DNA from: Paramecium sonneborni
Lineage: Eukaryota > Ciliophora > Oligohymenophorea > Peniculida > Parameciidae
Assembly (NCBI GenBank): GCA_905182985.1
Contig: CAJJDN010000145.1
Span: forward strand, 231,394 to 295,393
Direction: 5' to 3'
Length of the DNA stretch: 64,000 nucleotides
The position numbers and the translations under genes are program-made. Below the pieces are notes generated by a model that searched no databases, was not told the origin of the DNA, and saw nothing but the letters and a program-made list of their open reading frames with translations. Shown one piece after another: positions 21,784 to 31,825 of the stretch (position 1 is its first letter; each line of letters begins with the position of its first letter).

Positions 21784-24529
21784 ATGCAAGAGAAAATCAT
21801 ATAGGAAAGCTATTCTTATTTAAATGATTTGAATAATAAAGTAGGCAATAGTAATAAATTGGTATATTCTAATTATTGATAAGGTTGGTATCTACAAAGG
21901 ATTTATAGGAAACATTCATTAATCATTTTGTACACTATCAATGTAATTAACTGAATATTCAGAATAATTTTATTTATAGTTAGCATAAACATAGGAAGAA
22001 AATGAATTGAATCTTTTCTATTACAATTAATTATCCAACGCCATCATAAATTTTGCTCATAATTTGGATGAGTTGACGAATGAGATGAAATAAGGCATTT
22101 TGGAACCTTATGAAGAATTTACAGAAAATTATACTGAAATCAATAAAGAATTAATTACAAAGAGTCAGGAATTCTTGAAATAGGTTGAAAAATAAAGAGA
22201 AGCACTTTTTATTAAACAACATGATTATTTAAAAACAGCTTATGATTTAGAGAAAAAGAAAAAATCAAAAACATTAAAATTAAAAGCAGATGAATTATTT
22301 GTAGATTATAGATAAGAGTTGGCAAATGTAAATTAGTTATGGGATTTGTTTAATGATAAATTTAAGAAATCTTTTGATGAATATGATTCAAATGAATTAG
22401 GTAGAACTTCAATTACAGAGGCAACTTCAGAGAAATTATTACAACATATTTCTAAAATAACTAATACATTGAATTTGAGATTACTTTAATTGTTGTAATA
22501 ATCTAATGATAAATTACATTTGATATAAAATAAATATCACATAGAAAAGTAACCGATTTTGAAAACTATTATGAAGAATAGAAAATTTAATATATTTAAA
22601 GTAACAAAGTAGGATAATTTTATTACTTATGAGGATTGGAAAGCCAATATGAATTCTCATGATAAATTTGATCCTGCAAATTTACAAAAATTTAAATTAT
22701 CTTAATAGATTGTTTAACAAATTAATTAATTGACTGATATCATATAATCGATTTGTAATAATATCTATTCAATTAATGTTGGTTAATATGATTTTGAAAC
22801 TTTATTTTAACATGCAGATACTAGAATTAAATTATTGGATAATATTGGAGATATTATAGAAAAAGCACCTACAGATACAATTACAATAAATTAATATGCT
22901 AATGATCTATTAGTGTAGATTGCAAGAAATTTAATTATTAGTAAATTTATTCATATTTATTATTGTATATAGACTTATAAAAAGATTAGACTTTTGATAT
23001 TGTAGAACTTAATGCTTTATTAAATTTCATTACTTAATTTGGGATTAGAGAAAAAAATCAATTTATTACTATTGGTGCCTAGGCAAGTGATAAAACATCC
23101 TTATTTTATGTTAAGAATAATTGGTAATAATTATTATTGTATTTAAATGAAAAGGAAAATCTGGAAAATAAATCAAATTAAAATTAAAATGAGAAGAAAA
23201 AAAATAAACCAAAGAAAAATGAGATTCTAAATTTGTTATATTAAAAAAAAAGAATTATAAAAGATTAAATGACATAAGAATAAAAACTTAATTATTTAAA
23301 AGTATTAATAAACTTATAAAAAATTTGTTTAATGATGCTTAAACTTGATATTAAAATAGATTATGCAAGTGAGACAATAATAGTATTAGCTAAGATGTGT
23401 AATATTAAGGTTTAAGATATAGTACTTTTGTTAGAATAATTTGAATCAATTAAAATTTATATGGAATAAATATAACCATAATCTCCAAAGACTTAATAAA
23501 TGATATTAGAAAAGAAGAGATTAGTGTATATATTTAAAAAATGCCTTAAATATTTGACTTTATAAGATTAATTAAATATAACATTAGTTAATAAAGAGTT
23601 TTCAACTTTAAATACAAAGGTGAAACAACAATATTTATGTTTAAATAATTTGAGTGAAAGATTATCAACAAAAAGAAAACTATTATGGACAAGTTTGCTT
23701 TAGCCAGAATCAATTTAACTTGATTATTATAAATTAAAAGAGAAGTATTCAAAATCAGCAGGATCGAAAGAAGCATTTTTGGAATAATAAATAGCATAGG
23801 ATGTATAGAGATCATTTAATAGTGTTGGATTATAAAGTAAGATTAATCATCTTACTTTACACAATTTACTTAAATTATATGCTTATTACAATAATACAGT
23901 ATCTTATACATAAGGAATGAATTTTGTAATGGGATTTATGTTCATGATAATGGCAGATGAAGAATTAACATTTCGATGTTTTTCTGCTTTAATTAATTAA
24001 TTATTGAAGGATGTTCTATTATATGATTTAAAATACATAAGAGTATTCTTTTATAAATTAGATCGATTGTTAGCAATATTTATGCCAAAAATACATTTAC
24101 ATTTAAAAGAGGAAAAGATTGAAGCAGGTCATTATTCAGCTCCTTGGTTTATTACATTATTTACAGGATCTTTTATGAAGAATGAATTTTCAACTGTTCT
24201 CTTTGATATTTGGGATTTATTATTGAGTAGAGGATGGTGTGGATATTATTAAATATTATTAGGAATATTTTAAACTTATGAAGAGAAGATTCTTACAATG
24301 AAATTTGATAATTTATTGTAATTTCTTAATAATTTAACCAAAGCTGAATTCTTTACTTAAAATACAGAGGTATATAAACATTAATTATTATTATTTTTAG
24401 GAAATAGCATCTTTGAAAACTCTTAAATATAGAGCCTTAAAATTTAAAGTAACAAATAAATTAATTGCAGAATTAGATAAGGAATACTATTTGGTTAGAT
24501 AAAAAATAAATAATCTAATGAACTCATGA
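21784..24529 (+). CDS. Rab GTPase-activating protein: coiled coil/BAR-like, PH-like, TBC
   Basis: Probable Rab-GAP of about 887 residues. The N-terminal 250 residues form long charged helices (KSQEFLKQVEKQREALFIKQ, then AYDLEKKKKSKTLKLKADEL) that resemble a BAR/F-BAR dimer domain. A PH-like segment (PILKTIMKNRKFNIFKVTKQ, ITYEDWKANMN) follows near residues 270-310. The C-terminal third is a TBC domain with both catalytic fingers: IAQDVQRSF gives IxxDxxR and VSYTQGMNFVMGF gives YxQG. It continues with EEKIEAGHYSAPWFITLFTG and VLFDIWDLLLSRGW. Introns at 21862-21883 (22 nt, ending AAG), 23087-23115 (29 nt, ending AAG) and 24370-24400 (31 nt, ending TAG) are required. The two fingers imply active GTP hydrolysis on a Rab in membrane traffic. 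The substrate Rab is unknown. Confidence 0.88.
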
Positions 24530-24556
24530 ATTAATATAAATTATATTGTTAAATAT

Positions 24557-26189
24557 ATGAAATAGACTCTTCCTGTACTCGCACATTTTGAAAAGAGTTC
24601 AGATGAAATTGCTAGTAATCTAAGTGATCATCATATACAATAGAATATTTTACATTAAAGTATGGAACCAATTACCATATTATAAAACAATTGTAAAACT
24701 AAAGAAAATAACTTGAAACTCCTATGATAGAAGCTAAAAGAACTTTAAGGACTATTGAATAAGATTCTGAAGGAACAAAAAGAAGTTATTCAAAATAATC
24801 AGAACGTATTAAAGCTACATCTACATCCAATTTCTCTAGGCCTGATAGTTAATTTGATACATTCATTCAAAATACACAACATTTTGATTTAAAATCTGCA
24901 CTTCTTTTATTGTAGAATATTAAGTAAATCATGGAATGTCTCTAAAATAAAGAGAATACTCCAAATTTCTAATTATATTGGGAATCAGTTTATATGTTTA
25001 AATGGGAACAATATATCTATTATTTTATCAGACCTATAACACAGAAGACAATTTAAGAATCTATATTTTTGATGGATATCGTAATCTCATTTATTTAATG
25101 TTAAATGAAAGAAAATTTAATAAATAACAATTCTTAAGAATATTAATAAGAAATGACAGTTTTAACTAAATTTATATTAGAAAACTTCTGTCATTTCTTA
25201 AAGAGAATTTTAACACAAACTAAATAGTAGAATAATACTTTACTTATAGAAATTTAAAATAAAATTGATTTAATCTTGTGTAAAAATAATCCTTGTTTTA
25301 GTTTTATATAGGAATTAAAAAGGAATAATAGTTTCATCAAAAATATAATTGAAAAATTATTAAAAAATGATAATAATAATATATAGCCTGTAATTATTAC
25401 ATGTAGATATTAATTAAGTCAAATAAAAACATTAGATATATAGAGCAGTAGACCATAATTAGTTAATGCAATTTATTTATCAACAAGTGTTGTTTAATAG
25501 ACAGAATATTAATCTCCATTAAAAACCTTATTTAAAATCCCTCATCAATAATAATACGCGATGCAGTTAAGATAATCATATAGTAATTTAGAAAAAATTC
25601 AAGCTCCATTTATTTAAGAACCGTTTGAACATTTATTATGTGTAATATTGGACTTAGATGAAACAATGGGTCATTATGTATGAGATAGTATAATAATATT
25701 AGAGTGATAAGATTGGAAAATTTATTTAGAGACCAGGATTGGTAGAATTACTATAAGGAATAAAAGAAGATTGTGAAATAATAGTTTTTACAGCAGGATT
25801 ATAGAGTGTATTATTATATTATATATAAAGTATGCAGATTAAGCAATAAGAGAATTATAATGTGATTAGTATATAGATCATAAATTATATAGAAATCACA
25901 CAACATTTAATGGAAATAATTTTATTAAAGTAATGATTATATTAATTTAATTAAGGATATAAGTAAAGTAGGAAGACCATTAGAGAGAACTATAATTATT
26001 GATAATACTCCAACTAATTATGAATTATAATAGGATAATGGACTTTTAGTTTCAACATGGATTGATTAAGAAGAAGATAGAGAATTATTTCAATTAAAAG
26101 ATTTGATAATTAAATTAGCTAAGGCTAAAACTAAGGATGTGAGAAAAGCTTTGAAAAAATATAGAGATTATATTAGTGGACATAAGTGA
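24557..26189 (+). CDS. FCP1/SCP-type HAD phosphatase (DLDET)
   Basis: Predicted protein phosphatase of about 500 residues. The C-terminal catalytic domain begins LLCVILDLDETMGHYSDK, with the phospho-acceptor motif DLDET. It continues KFIQRPGLVELLQGIKEDCE, IIVFTAGLQSYADQAIREL, DISKVGRPLERTIIIDNTP and LLVSTWIDQEEDRELFQLKD. These match the CTD-phosphatase-like (FCP1/SCP/Dullard) family. The N-terminal 350 residues are poorly conserved and Q/N-rich. Introns are inferred at 24693-24730 (38 nt, unusually long and uncertain), 25678-25702, 25808-25830 (AAG) and 25930-25955 (AAG). If the first is wrong, translation could begin at the in-frame ATG near 24724. The gene starts 27 bp after the TBC stop and ends tail-to-tail with the CFAP144-like gene, 30 bp away. 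The substrate could be RNA polymerase II CTD or another phosphoprotein. Confidence 0.85.
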
Positions 26190-26219
26190 TTATAGATATT
26201 GTGATAAATTGATATATCA

Positions 26220-26780
26220 TCAAGATCTCTTCTTTTTAAATGGGTTTTCATGAGTCATTTCAAAATAATTATCCACGAATTTAGTTATTTCGCATTGTTA
26301 ATTTGCAAAATTCTTAGTTGGTTTATACACATTCTAAAATATAATCTAATATACTAATTAGTTGGCAAACCAACCTATTTCTTGATTTTATGTCATTGGG
26401 AAGTTGTATTTTTATCTAGGAATTTAATTTCTTAATTCCAGAGTCTTCTCTAATTTCTAATTTGAAAATGCTTCTTCAACTGGATCATCTGTATATGGAT
26501 TTCCAAAAATGTCATTATCCTTCTCCTTTCTTGATGATTAATGTGATTAAGGTTCTTCAAATTTCATTATTATATATACTTATGTGATTAGGTTTTTCAG
26601 CCAAAATGACAACTTTGAGAATAATTATCAATATGTACCTCTATTTGGATTCAATTGGAAATGTTCTGTTCTATTCTTATCAAAGAATTTCATCTCATTC
26701 CTTATATTTTCACTAAACACTATATCCTTATTTACGACTTGGCCTGGGTCTGGCTGTTTCAGTTATCTCTTTTATGCCAT
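26220..26780 (-). CDS. CFAP144/FAM183-like axonemal protein
   Basis: Small protein of about 162-169 residues that fits the CFAP144 (FAM183) family, known as an inner protein of ciliary doublet microtubules. The N-terminus (VVNKDIVFSENIRNEMKFFD, then TEHFQLNPNRVVILAEKP) and the C-terminal block (QNQEIGWFANQL, QQCEITKFVDNYFEMTHENP) follow the family order: an N-I-x-x-E helix, a short NP-x-x-x-V-x-x-L segment and an EIGW motif. Introns at 26613-26638 (26 nt) and 26555-26579 (25 nt) both end AAG. The 21-nt segment after ANQL (GTATAT...TTTTAG) may be a third intron. It is a multiple of three without TGA, so both forms stay open. A ciliary gene is natural in Paramecium. The match is by motif memory only. 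Confidence 0.6.
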
Positions 26781-27478
26781 TAATTTATTAAATATATCAA
26801 TAAAAAGGTTAATCGTTTATTACTAAAAATCAATGCAAATTCAGCACTTATAAGATAAAACTCTTTGAATAAAATATTATTGGAATAAATTTATTTCAAT
26901 TCTAAATTATCTATCCAAAATTAACCAACTTTAATCTCCTTAATATTAACAGTTTTTGATTATACTAAACAAATTAATTGATATTAATAAGATTACCGAC
27001 TCAATTATAATAAATTATTGGGTTCGATTTTTAGATTTGGTTTTTGTATTTTCTGAATTAATAGATATAGAAATCATTTATATTCTATAATCTTTGTAAA
27101 GTAATTCAATTTGTTAGTATCCGTATATAGGGTGCAATTTATAATATAAAAGTCAAAGATTAGAAACTTAAAAATATTTCGAAGAGAATATAAGGACAGT
27201 CTATTAAATATAAATTTCATATAAATGATAGATTCAAGTAATTGATTTAAAATTCACCTTTTATTAAAAATGAATAAAAATGTTTACTATCGAGGTAGAA
27301 ACAATCCATTTTAAGTTTGGATCTATATCTATTTATAATTTTTCAAAATTAGAATTATATCTTATCAAATAAATAATTCTATTTTGGTCATACTCTATAA
27401 TTATAATTTTTATATTTATTTCGATAATGACCAATAACAATTTTGTGAATCAAATTTTTAAGGTTAAGTTATAATTAA
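26781..27478. other. AT-rich intergenic stretch
   Basis: About 700 bp upstream of both the CFAP144-like gene (minus) and the small hypothetical gene (plus). No frame without TGA exceeds what chance would give. It presumably holds both promoters; no motif can be named. Confidence 0.45.
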
Positions 27479-27790
27479 ATGGAACTTTCACAAAAATGTA
27501 TCCAAAATAAATATTGCGAATCTTTAATTTTAGAAAATGATTAACTATAAGGATAAAAAGAGATCTTTATTTATTTATAAGGATTCGTTATAGAGAATTT
27601 ACATATTGTGAATGATTATTTAATATTAAATGCAAAATCAATAGAGAACTCTATTTAAAAGGCTTAATTAGAGATACCATTAATTCCAAATCACCAATTT
27701 AAAACATTAATAATTGTATAATTTTTTTTATAAAAGGTCAAAATTTTTTTGAATTTAGATTTATTTTTTAAAGAAAGAGAAACAATATGA
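27479..27790 (+). CDS. Small hypothetical protein
   Basis: An intron-free frame of 103 codons from ATG (27479) to TGA (27788-27790). It begins MELSQKCIQNKYCESLILEN and continues QKEIFIYLQGFVIENLHIVN and LEIPLIPNHQFKTLIIVQF. Its composition is that of a folded alpha/beta protein: balanced charge and regularly spaced hydrophobics. I do not recognise it. The last 30 residues (KVKIFLNLDLFFKE) are hydrophobic-aromatic. It stands alone between two gene pairs. In an AT-rich genome with only one stop codon a 100-codon frame can occur by chance, so the call is tentative. Confidence 0.4.
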
Positions 27791-28019
27791 ATTAATCAAA
27801 AATAAATGTATTTAGAAATAAGAAAGAAATGAAAAGAAATGTATTTTATAAAGATTTTATAATAAATTATAAGGAGAGAGTATAAAGGAAATGAGAATGT
27901 AAGTAGAAATAAAAATATCTAAAAAAGGAAAGGAAAGTAAAAAGTTTTGAAAATGCATGAATAATGTGTTAAGTTGTAATATGAAAATAATAAGAAATTG
28001 TTTAATTATTGATAACTAA

Positions 28020-29019
28020 TCATAATTCGAATGAATCATTTCTAATTTTAGTTTTATTACTTAAATTGTCAGTTAATGGTAATATCCAATAGATGTAATC
28101 TGAACCAAAGAGTTCTTTAAAATTGTCAATAATTTTTGATTTTTGAAATGGATTATCAGTTTTCATTTCTTCAATATGAAATTCAACAGTGGTAATATTT
28201 TTGGCAATATGATAAAGATGAAATGCAAGTAATGTGCCCATAGAGAGACAAAGGAGTAAACAAGTAAAAGCACATATTTAGCATAAAAATTTAGAATTTG
28301 CTTTGAGTTGTGTATCTCCTAAAAGTTCGATAGTAATGAATATGAAACATTATGACATACATAATAATGCATAGAAAATGAATTAACAAAAGAATCTATG
28401 ATTATTCATTCCAATGCAATTATTAACCCAGGGACAATGATGATCCTATAAAAAATAAATTAAAAATACCATTCTTAGAATGCATTTATTACATTCTTTA
28501 CAATGATGAGTTCTAGGTTATTTTACATTTTAGCATTTAAAACAATATGAATCAAGTTAAATAGCTTGGATAATATCACTATATTAATTTGATTGAATAC
28601 AATATTTCATCTTCTTCATCTATTGCTAATTCATATTTTTTCATTAATTTTTGTTTTCTTTTTTTTTAGATGATTTCTGAATGTTTTTTAGTTCTATTTT
28701 TAATTTCTTATAGAGTATGTTCTTAATAATTGTTAGCCTATATTTAATATAGATATATAAGTATTACTAAATGAGGAGAGGGATGACCAGGTGATTGAAT
28801 TTAAGCTTGAATATAAGCCCAATGAATCATTAAATAAATGAGTGTAAATTCAATGACAATGAAAATTGTGGATAAACTATTCTATGATAATAATAATAAT
28901 GATACATTGTTATTATATCTATATGGTAAATAATGAAATACAAATACATAATACTCACTAAAGATGATTCCATAAACAAAAATAACAGACAAGATGCCTT
29001 TGGGATTTTAAAATTTCAT
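28020..29019 (-). CDS. DHHC palmitoyltransferase
   Basis: Membrane enzyme of about 299 residues that attaches palmitate to cysteines of other proteins. Two N-terminal membrane segments (ILSVIFVYGIIFSEYYVFVF and STIFIVIEFTLIYLMIHWAY) are followed by the cytosolic cysteine-rich domain. That domain reads YCFKCQNVKQPRTHHCKECN, KCILRM, then DHHCPWVNNCIGMNNHRFF with the catalytic DHHC. Two further membrane segments and the family TTxE motif (NITTVEFHIEE) come next. Four introns are needed: 28882-28905 (24 nt), 28738-28767 (30 nt), 28579-28600 (22 nt) and 28445-28468 (24 nt, placed exactly before DHHC). Three of them are multiples of three with no TGA. The start ATG (29017-29019) is only 17 bp from the start of the divergent WD40 gene. 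Confidence 0.93.
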
Positions 29020-29036
29020 AAATTAATTATTAAAAA
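29020..29036. promoter_or_regulatory. 17-bp divergent intergenic region
   Basis: This is all that separates the start codons of the DHHC gene (minus) and the WD40 gene (plus). It is a run of A and T. Promoter elements, if any, must overlap the coding regions, or the true WD40 start lies further downstream. Confidence 0.5.
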
Positions 29037-30284
29037 ATGGACCCAAAATAAAGAAAGGATCGTTCTACATCAAGAGATAAAAAGAAAACAAATAAAAAAT
29101 AAACATAATATAGTTATGGTTAATTGAAGTATGGATATATAAAAAGTATATAAGATTTGGTGAAGTACAAAGTAAATCAAAAAAAATATCATTAAAAACA
29201 TTCTTTGGTAACCCAGAATTTGAGATATTCTGTTTAAGATTTGATTATGATGATCAATTAATAGCAGCAGGATGTTCAGATGGAACAGTAAAGGTTTTTA
29301 ACATAGTATCTGGTAAAGTGAAAGCAGAAATATTTAAGGGAAATTGGCATTCAATTTATAAGGATCATCAGAAGGATCAAGTCCTACAACTGCAATTAGA
29401 TGGAGAAGAGATGTAGCCAACAAAGCCAAAAGTGTATTTTTATCTGCTAATTCTGATGGATCTCTTATGATGTGGTAAGCTTAAACAGGAAAACAATTAT
29501 TTAGAACAGTTGAATAAGGTAATCAACTTTTGGCCTTAGATATAAGGTCAGATGGTGATTAATTTGCTACTGCTGGAAAAGATTTTAAAGTAAAAATATA
29601 TTCAAATATTATTAGATACGTGTTTACGATGATGAAAGGAAAGAAGTTATACACACATTTGATAAAGCTGATTAGTAAAATCAATTTATTTTATAATAGT
29701 AATTAACCAGGTCATTAAAATAGAATATTTGCACTTAAATATTTAGAAGAAACACCTAATATACTATTATCTGGTGGATGGGATGGCAATCTTCTTATAT
29801 GGGATCTCAGAGATCATAAATCTATTGGAACTATCTATGGTCCTAATCTTTCTGGAGATAGTTTAGATTTTAGGTTATATATTACTATTATCCTATTTAG
29901 AAATGGCTAAATCTTAACAGGATCATATAGAACAAGTAATTAATTATAATTGTGGGATTTTGGAACAAGATAACTTATTTAGGAAATATAATGGGATAAA
30001 AATAATAACAATAATGATTTCTATGTCTATTCTTGTTAATATAGTAAAATTAATGGAGACACTATCTTGGCTGGAAGTAGTGGAAGATAAGAACTTAAGT
30101 TATTTGATATTAATAGTCAATATCAAACATGTGGCTATATTTAAGACTTACAAGAAGGTTCAATTTATTTACTCATTATATAATAGGTGTCTATTGTGTT
30201 GATTATGGAAATAAAACTAATAAATTTGCATTTGGAGGAGGAGAAGGTGTAGTCTATATCTGTTCATTGACCAATTCTAAGTGA
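29037..30284 (+). CDS. WD40-repeat protein
   Basis: Predicted beta-propeller scaffold of about 364 residues. A basic N-terminus (MDPKQRKDRSTSRDKKKTNK) leads into about seven WD40 blades. Readable blade ends are CSDGTVKVFNIVSGKLAF, SANSDGSLMMWQAQTGKQLF, ATAGKDFKIRVYDDERKEVI, SGGWDGNLLIWDLRDHKSIG, SYRTSNQLQLWDFGTRQLIQ, GSSGRQELKLFDINSQYQTC and FGGGEGVVYICSL. Six introns are inferred: 29146-29165 (20 nt), 29313-29338, 29590-29615, 29675-29699, 29874-29900 (27 nt) and 30158-30186. The 27-nt intron is stop-free and a multiple of three. Removing all six gives clean repeats. Partners are unknown. The gene is followed by a kinase 27 bp downstream. Confidence 0.85.
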
Positions 30285-30311
30285 TCAATTAATAATAATA
30301 TATTTAATATA

Positions 30312-31781
30312 ATGGACCCTTAATTCTTAATTGATAATTTAAACGATATCTTACTGAGCGATTTCTATACTTATATTGAAGTCTTAGGAAGAGGAAGTTT
30401 TGGAATTGTTGTTGCAGCTTCAAGTTAATAATTAGACAAAGTGGTGGCTATCAAAGTATTGACTCATCAAACACTAGATTACTCCATACTTAGATTAAGA
30501 GAATGAGTCATCCCTATTGTAAGAATGTTCTCATCCAAATATAGTAAAATTATACAAGGTTAGTATTATTACTTATGTGCTTTCAGGTTCTAGTAGCAAA
30601 TAATTTTATCTACCTAATTATGGAAAAATTGACAGGAACTACACTAGATGTAATTTTAAAAGAGCAAATACTTGATGAACTTAAAATAAGAAATGTTATG
30701 TTATAAGTATTAAATGCGTTAGCCTTTTTACATCGTAAAGGAATCATACATCGAGATTTAAAGCCTGGTAATATTGAATAATTAAAATAAGAGAACATTT
30801 TTATTTCAAATGGGAATCATGTTAAATTAATTGACTTAGGGTTAGGATACTAAATAGTTTGTAGAGGAGTAATAGGATAATAGGTGGGGACTCCGTATTA
30901 TATTGCACCAGAATTGATTAATGGTTGCGAATAAACTCAAGTATTAAATGGAAATATAAGTAAAGGCATTGGATATCTTTTCTTTGGGGATTATATTTTA
31001 TTAGATGATGTGTAATAACAAACATCCAATTTGGATAGATGGATAAACTAAGAAGGACTATTACAAAACTTTATCTAGTGAATTTTAAATAAAATATCCT
31101 CCCTAACTTTCTGAGTATAAATGATTGATATATAAAAGAATGGCTCAGGATTTCCTTAAAAACACTCTTACACATAGTCCAATTGATAGGATGTCAGCTG
31201 AATAATGTTTAGAGCATCCATGGTTATTAGGTGAGGAAAGGAAGTCTCATCCAATAACCAATAAAGAAATTATACAAAGATATAATTTTATATAAAAATT
31301 TTAATTAGTATTTTTAATTGATTAACATATTAGATAGTGAAAGCATTGTAAATGACTAAGATATTTAAATAATAATGTCATGAAGAAATGTATTATTTAA
31401 AATCTTAAAACTCTGATGAAATTAATGAGATTTATCTTAATGATTCTGCTCCTAAAACTTAAAGAGTTTATACAGATACGCATATTAATTTGCGTCCTTA
31501 GAAAACATACTATAAACCTTAAAGTTTGAAGACTATTTAATTAACAAAAGTGACATCCTCATAAGATTTGTTATCTACTAATAATAAATTGATTAATTCT
31601 AATAGATGTTATAGTAAGCAATAATTACATATATATAATTTTAGATTATCCATCTAGATATAAAACTTCATTAGATATACAATTACCAAAAGTAAGTAGT
31701 TAGAAAAGAATTCATTTATAATTACCTTCAATCTCTCCTTATTAAACTAGATAATCTAGCTTCATTTTTAGACAATCATGA
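30312..31781 (+). CDS. Protein kinase (Ser/Thr, DLG variant)
   Basis: Eukaryotic protein kinase with a C-terminal extension, about 430 residues. Motifs in order: glycine loop GRGSFGIVVAAS, VAIKV with the ATP lysine, IKRMSHPYLKLYKV, hinge FIYLIMEKLTGTTLD, catalytic loop IIHRDLKPENIFIS, KLIDLGLGYQ, VGTPYYIAPELI, ALDIFSLGIIFYQM and RMSAEQCLEHPWL. The usual DFG is DLG, with the metal-binding Asp kept. Introns: 30519-30544, 30587-ish end of 30559-30586, 30768-30791 (inside HRDLKPEN), 30941-30965, 31115-31138, 31308-31333 and 31614-31644. Near 30450-30460, just after VAIK, the frame must shift by one base to read IDSSNTRLLHTQIKRM. I find no intron that does this, so a sequencing error is likely. 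The tail is basic and S/T/Q-rich. The best fit is a calcium-independent ULK/CAMK-like kinase, subfamily uncertain. Confidence 0.85.
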
Positions 31782-31825
31782 TTTCTTTTTTTGTATATAA
31801 ATTTAACATATTTTTATTATTAAAT

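Noticed and set aside
28933..29127. Plus-strand ORF of 64 codons
   Set aside because: It overlaps the DHHC N-terminus in antisense and the WD40 5' end in another frame. The WD40 frame fits the downstream propeller better.
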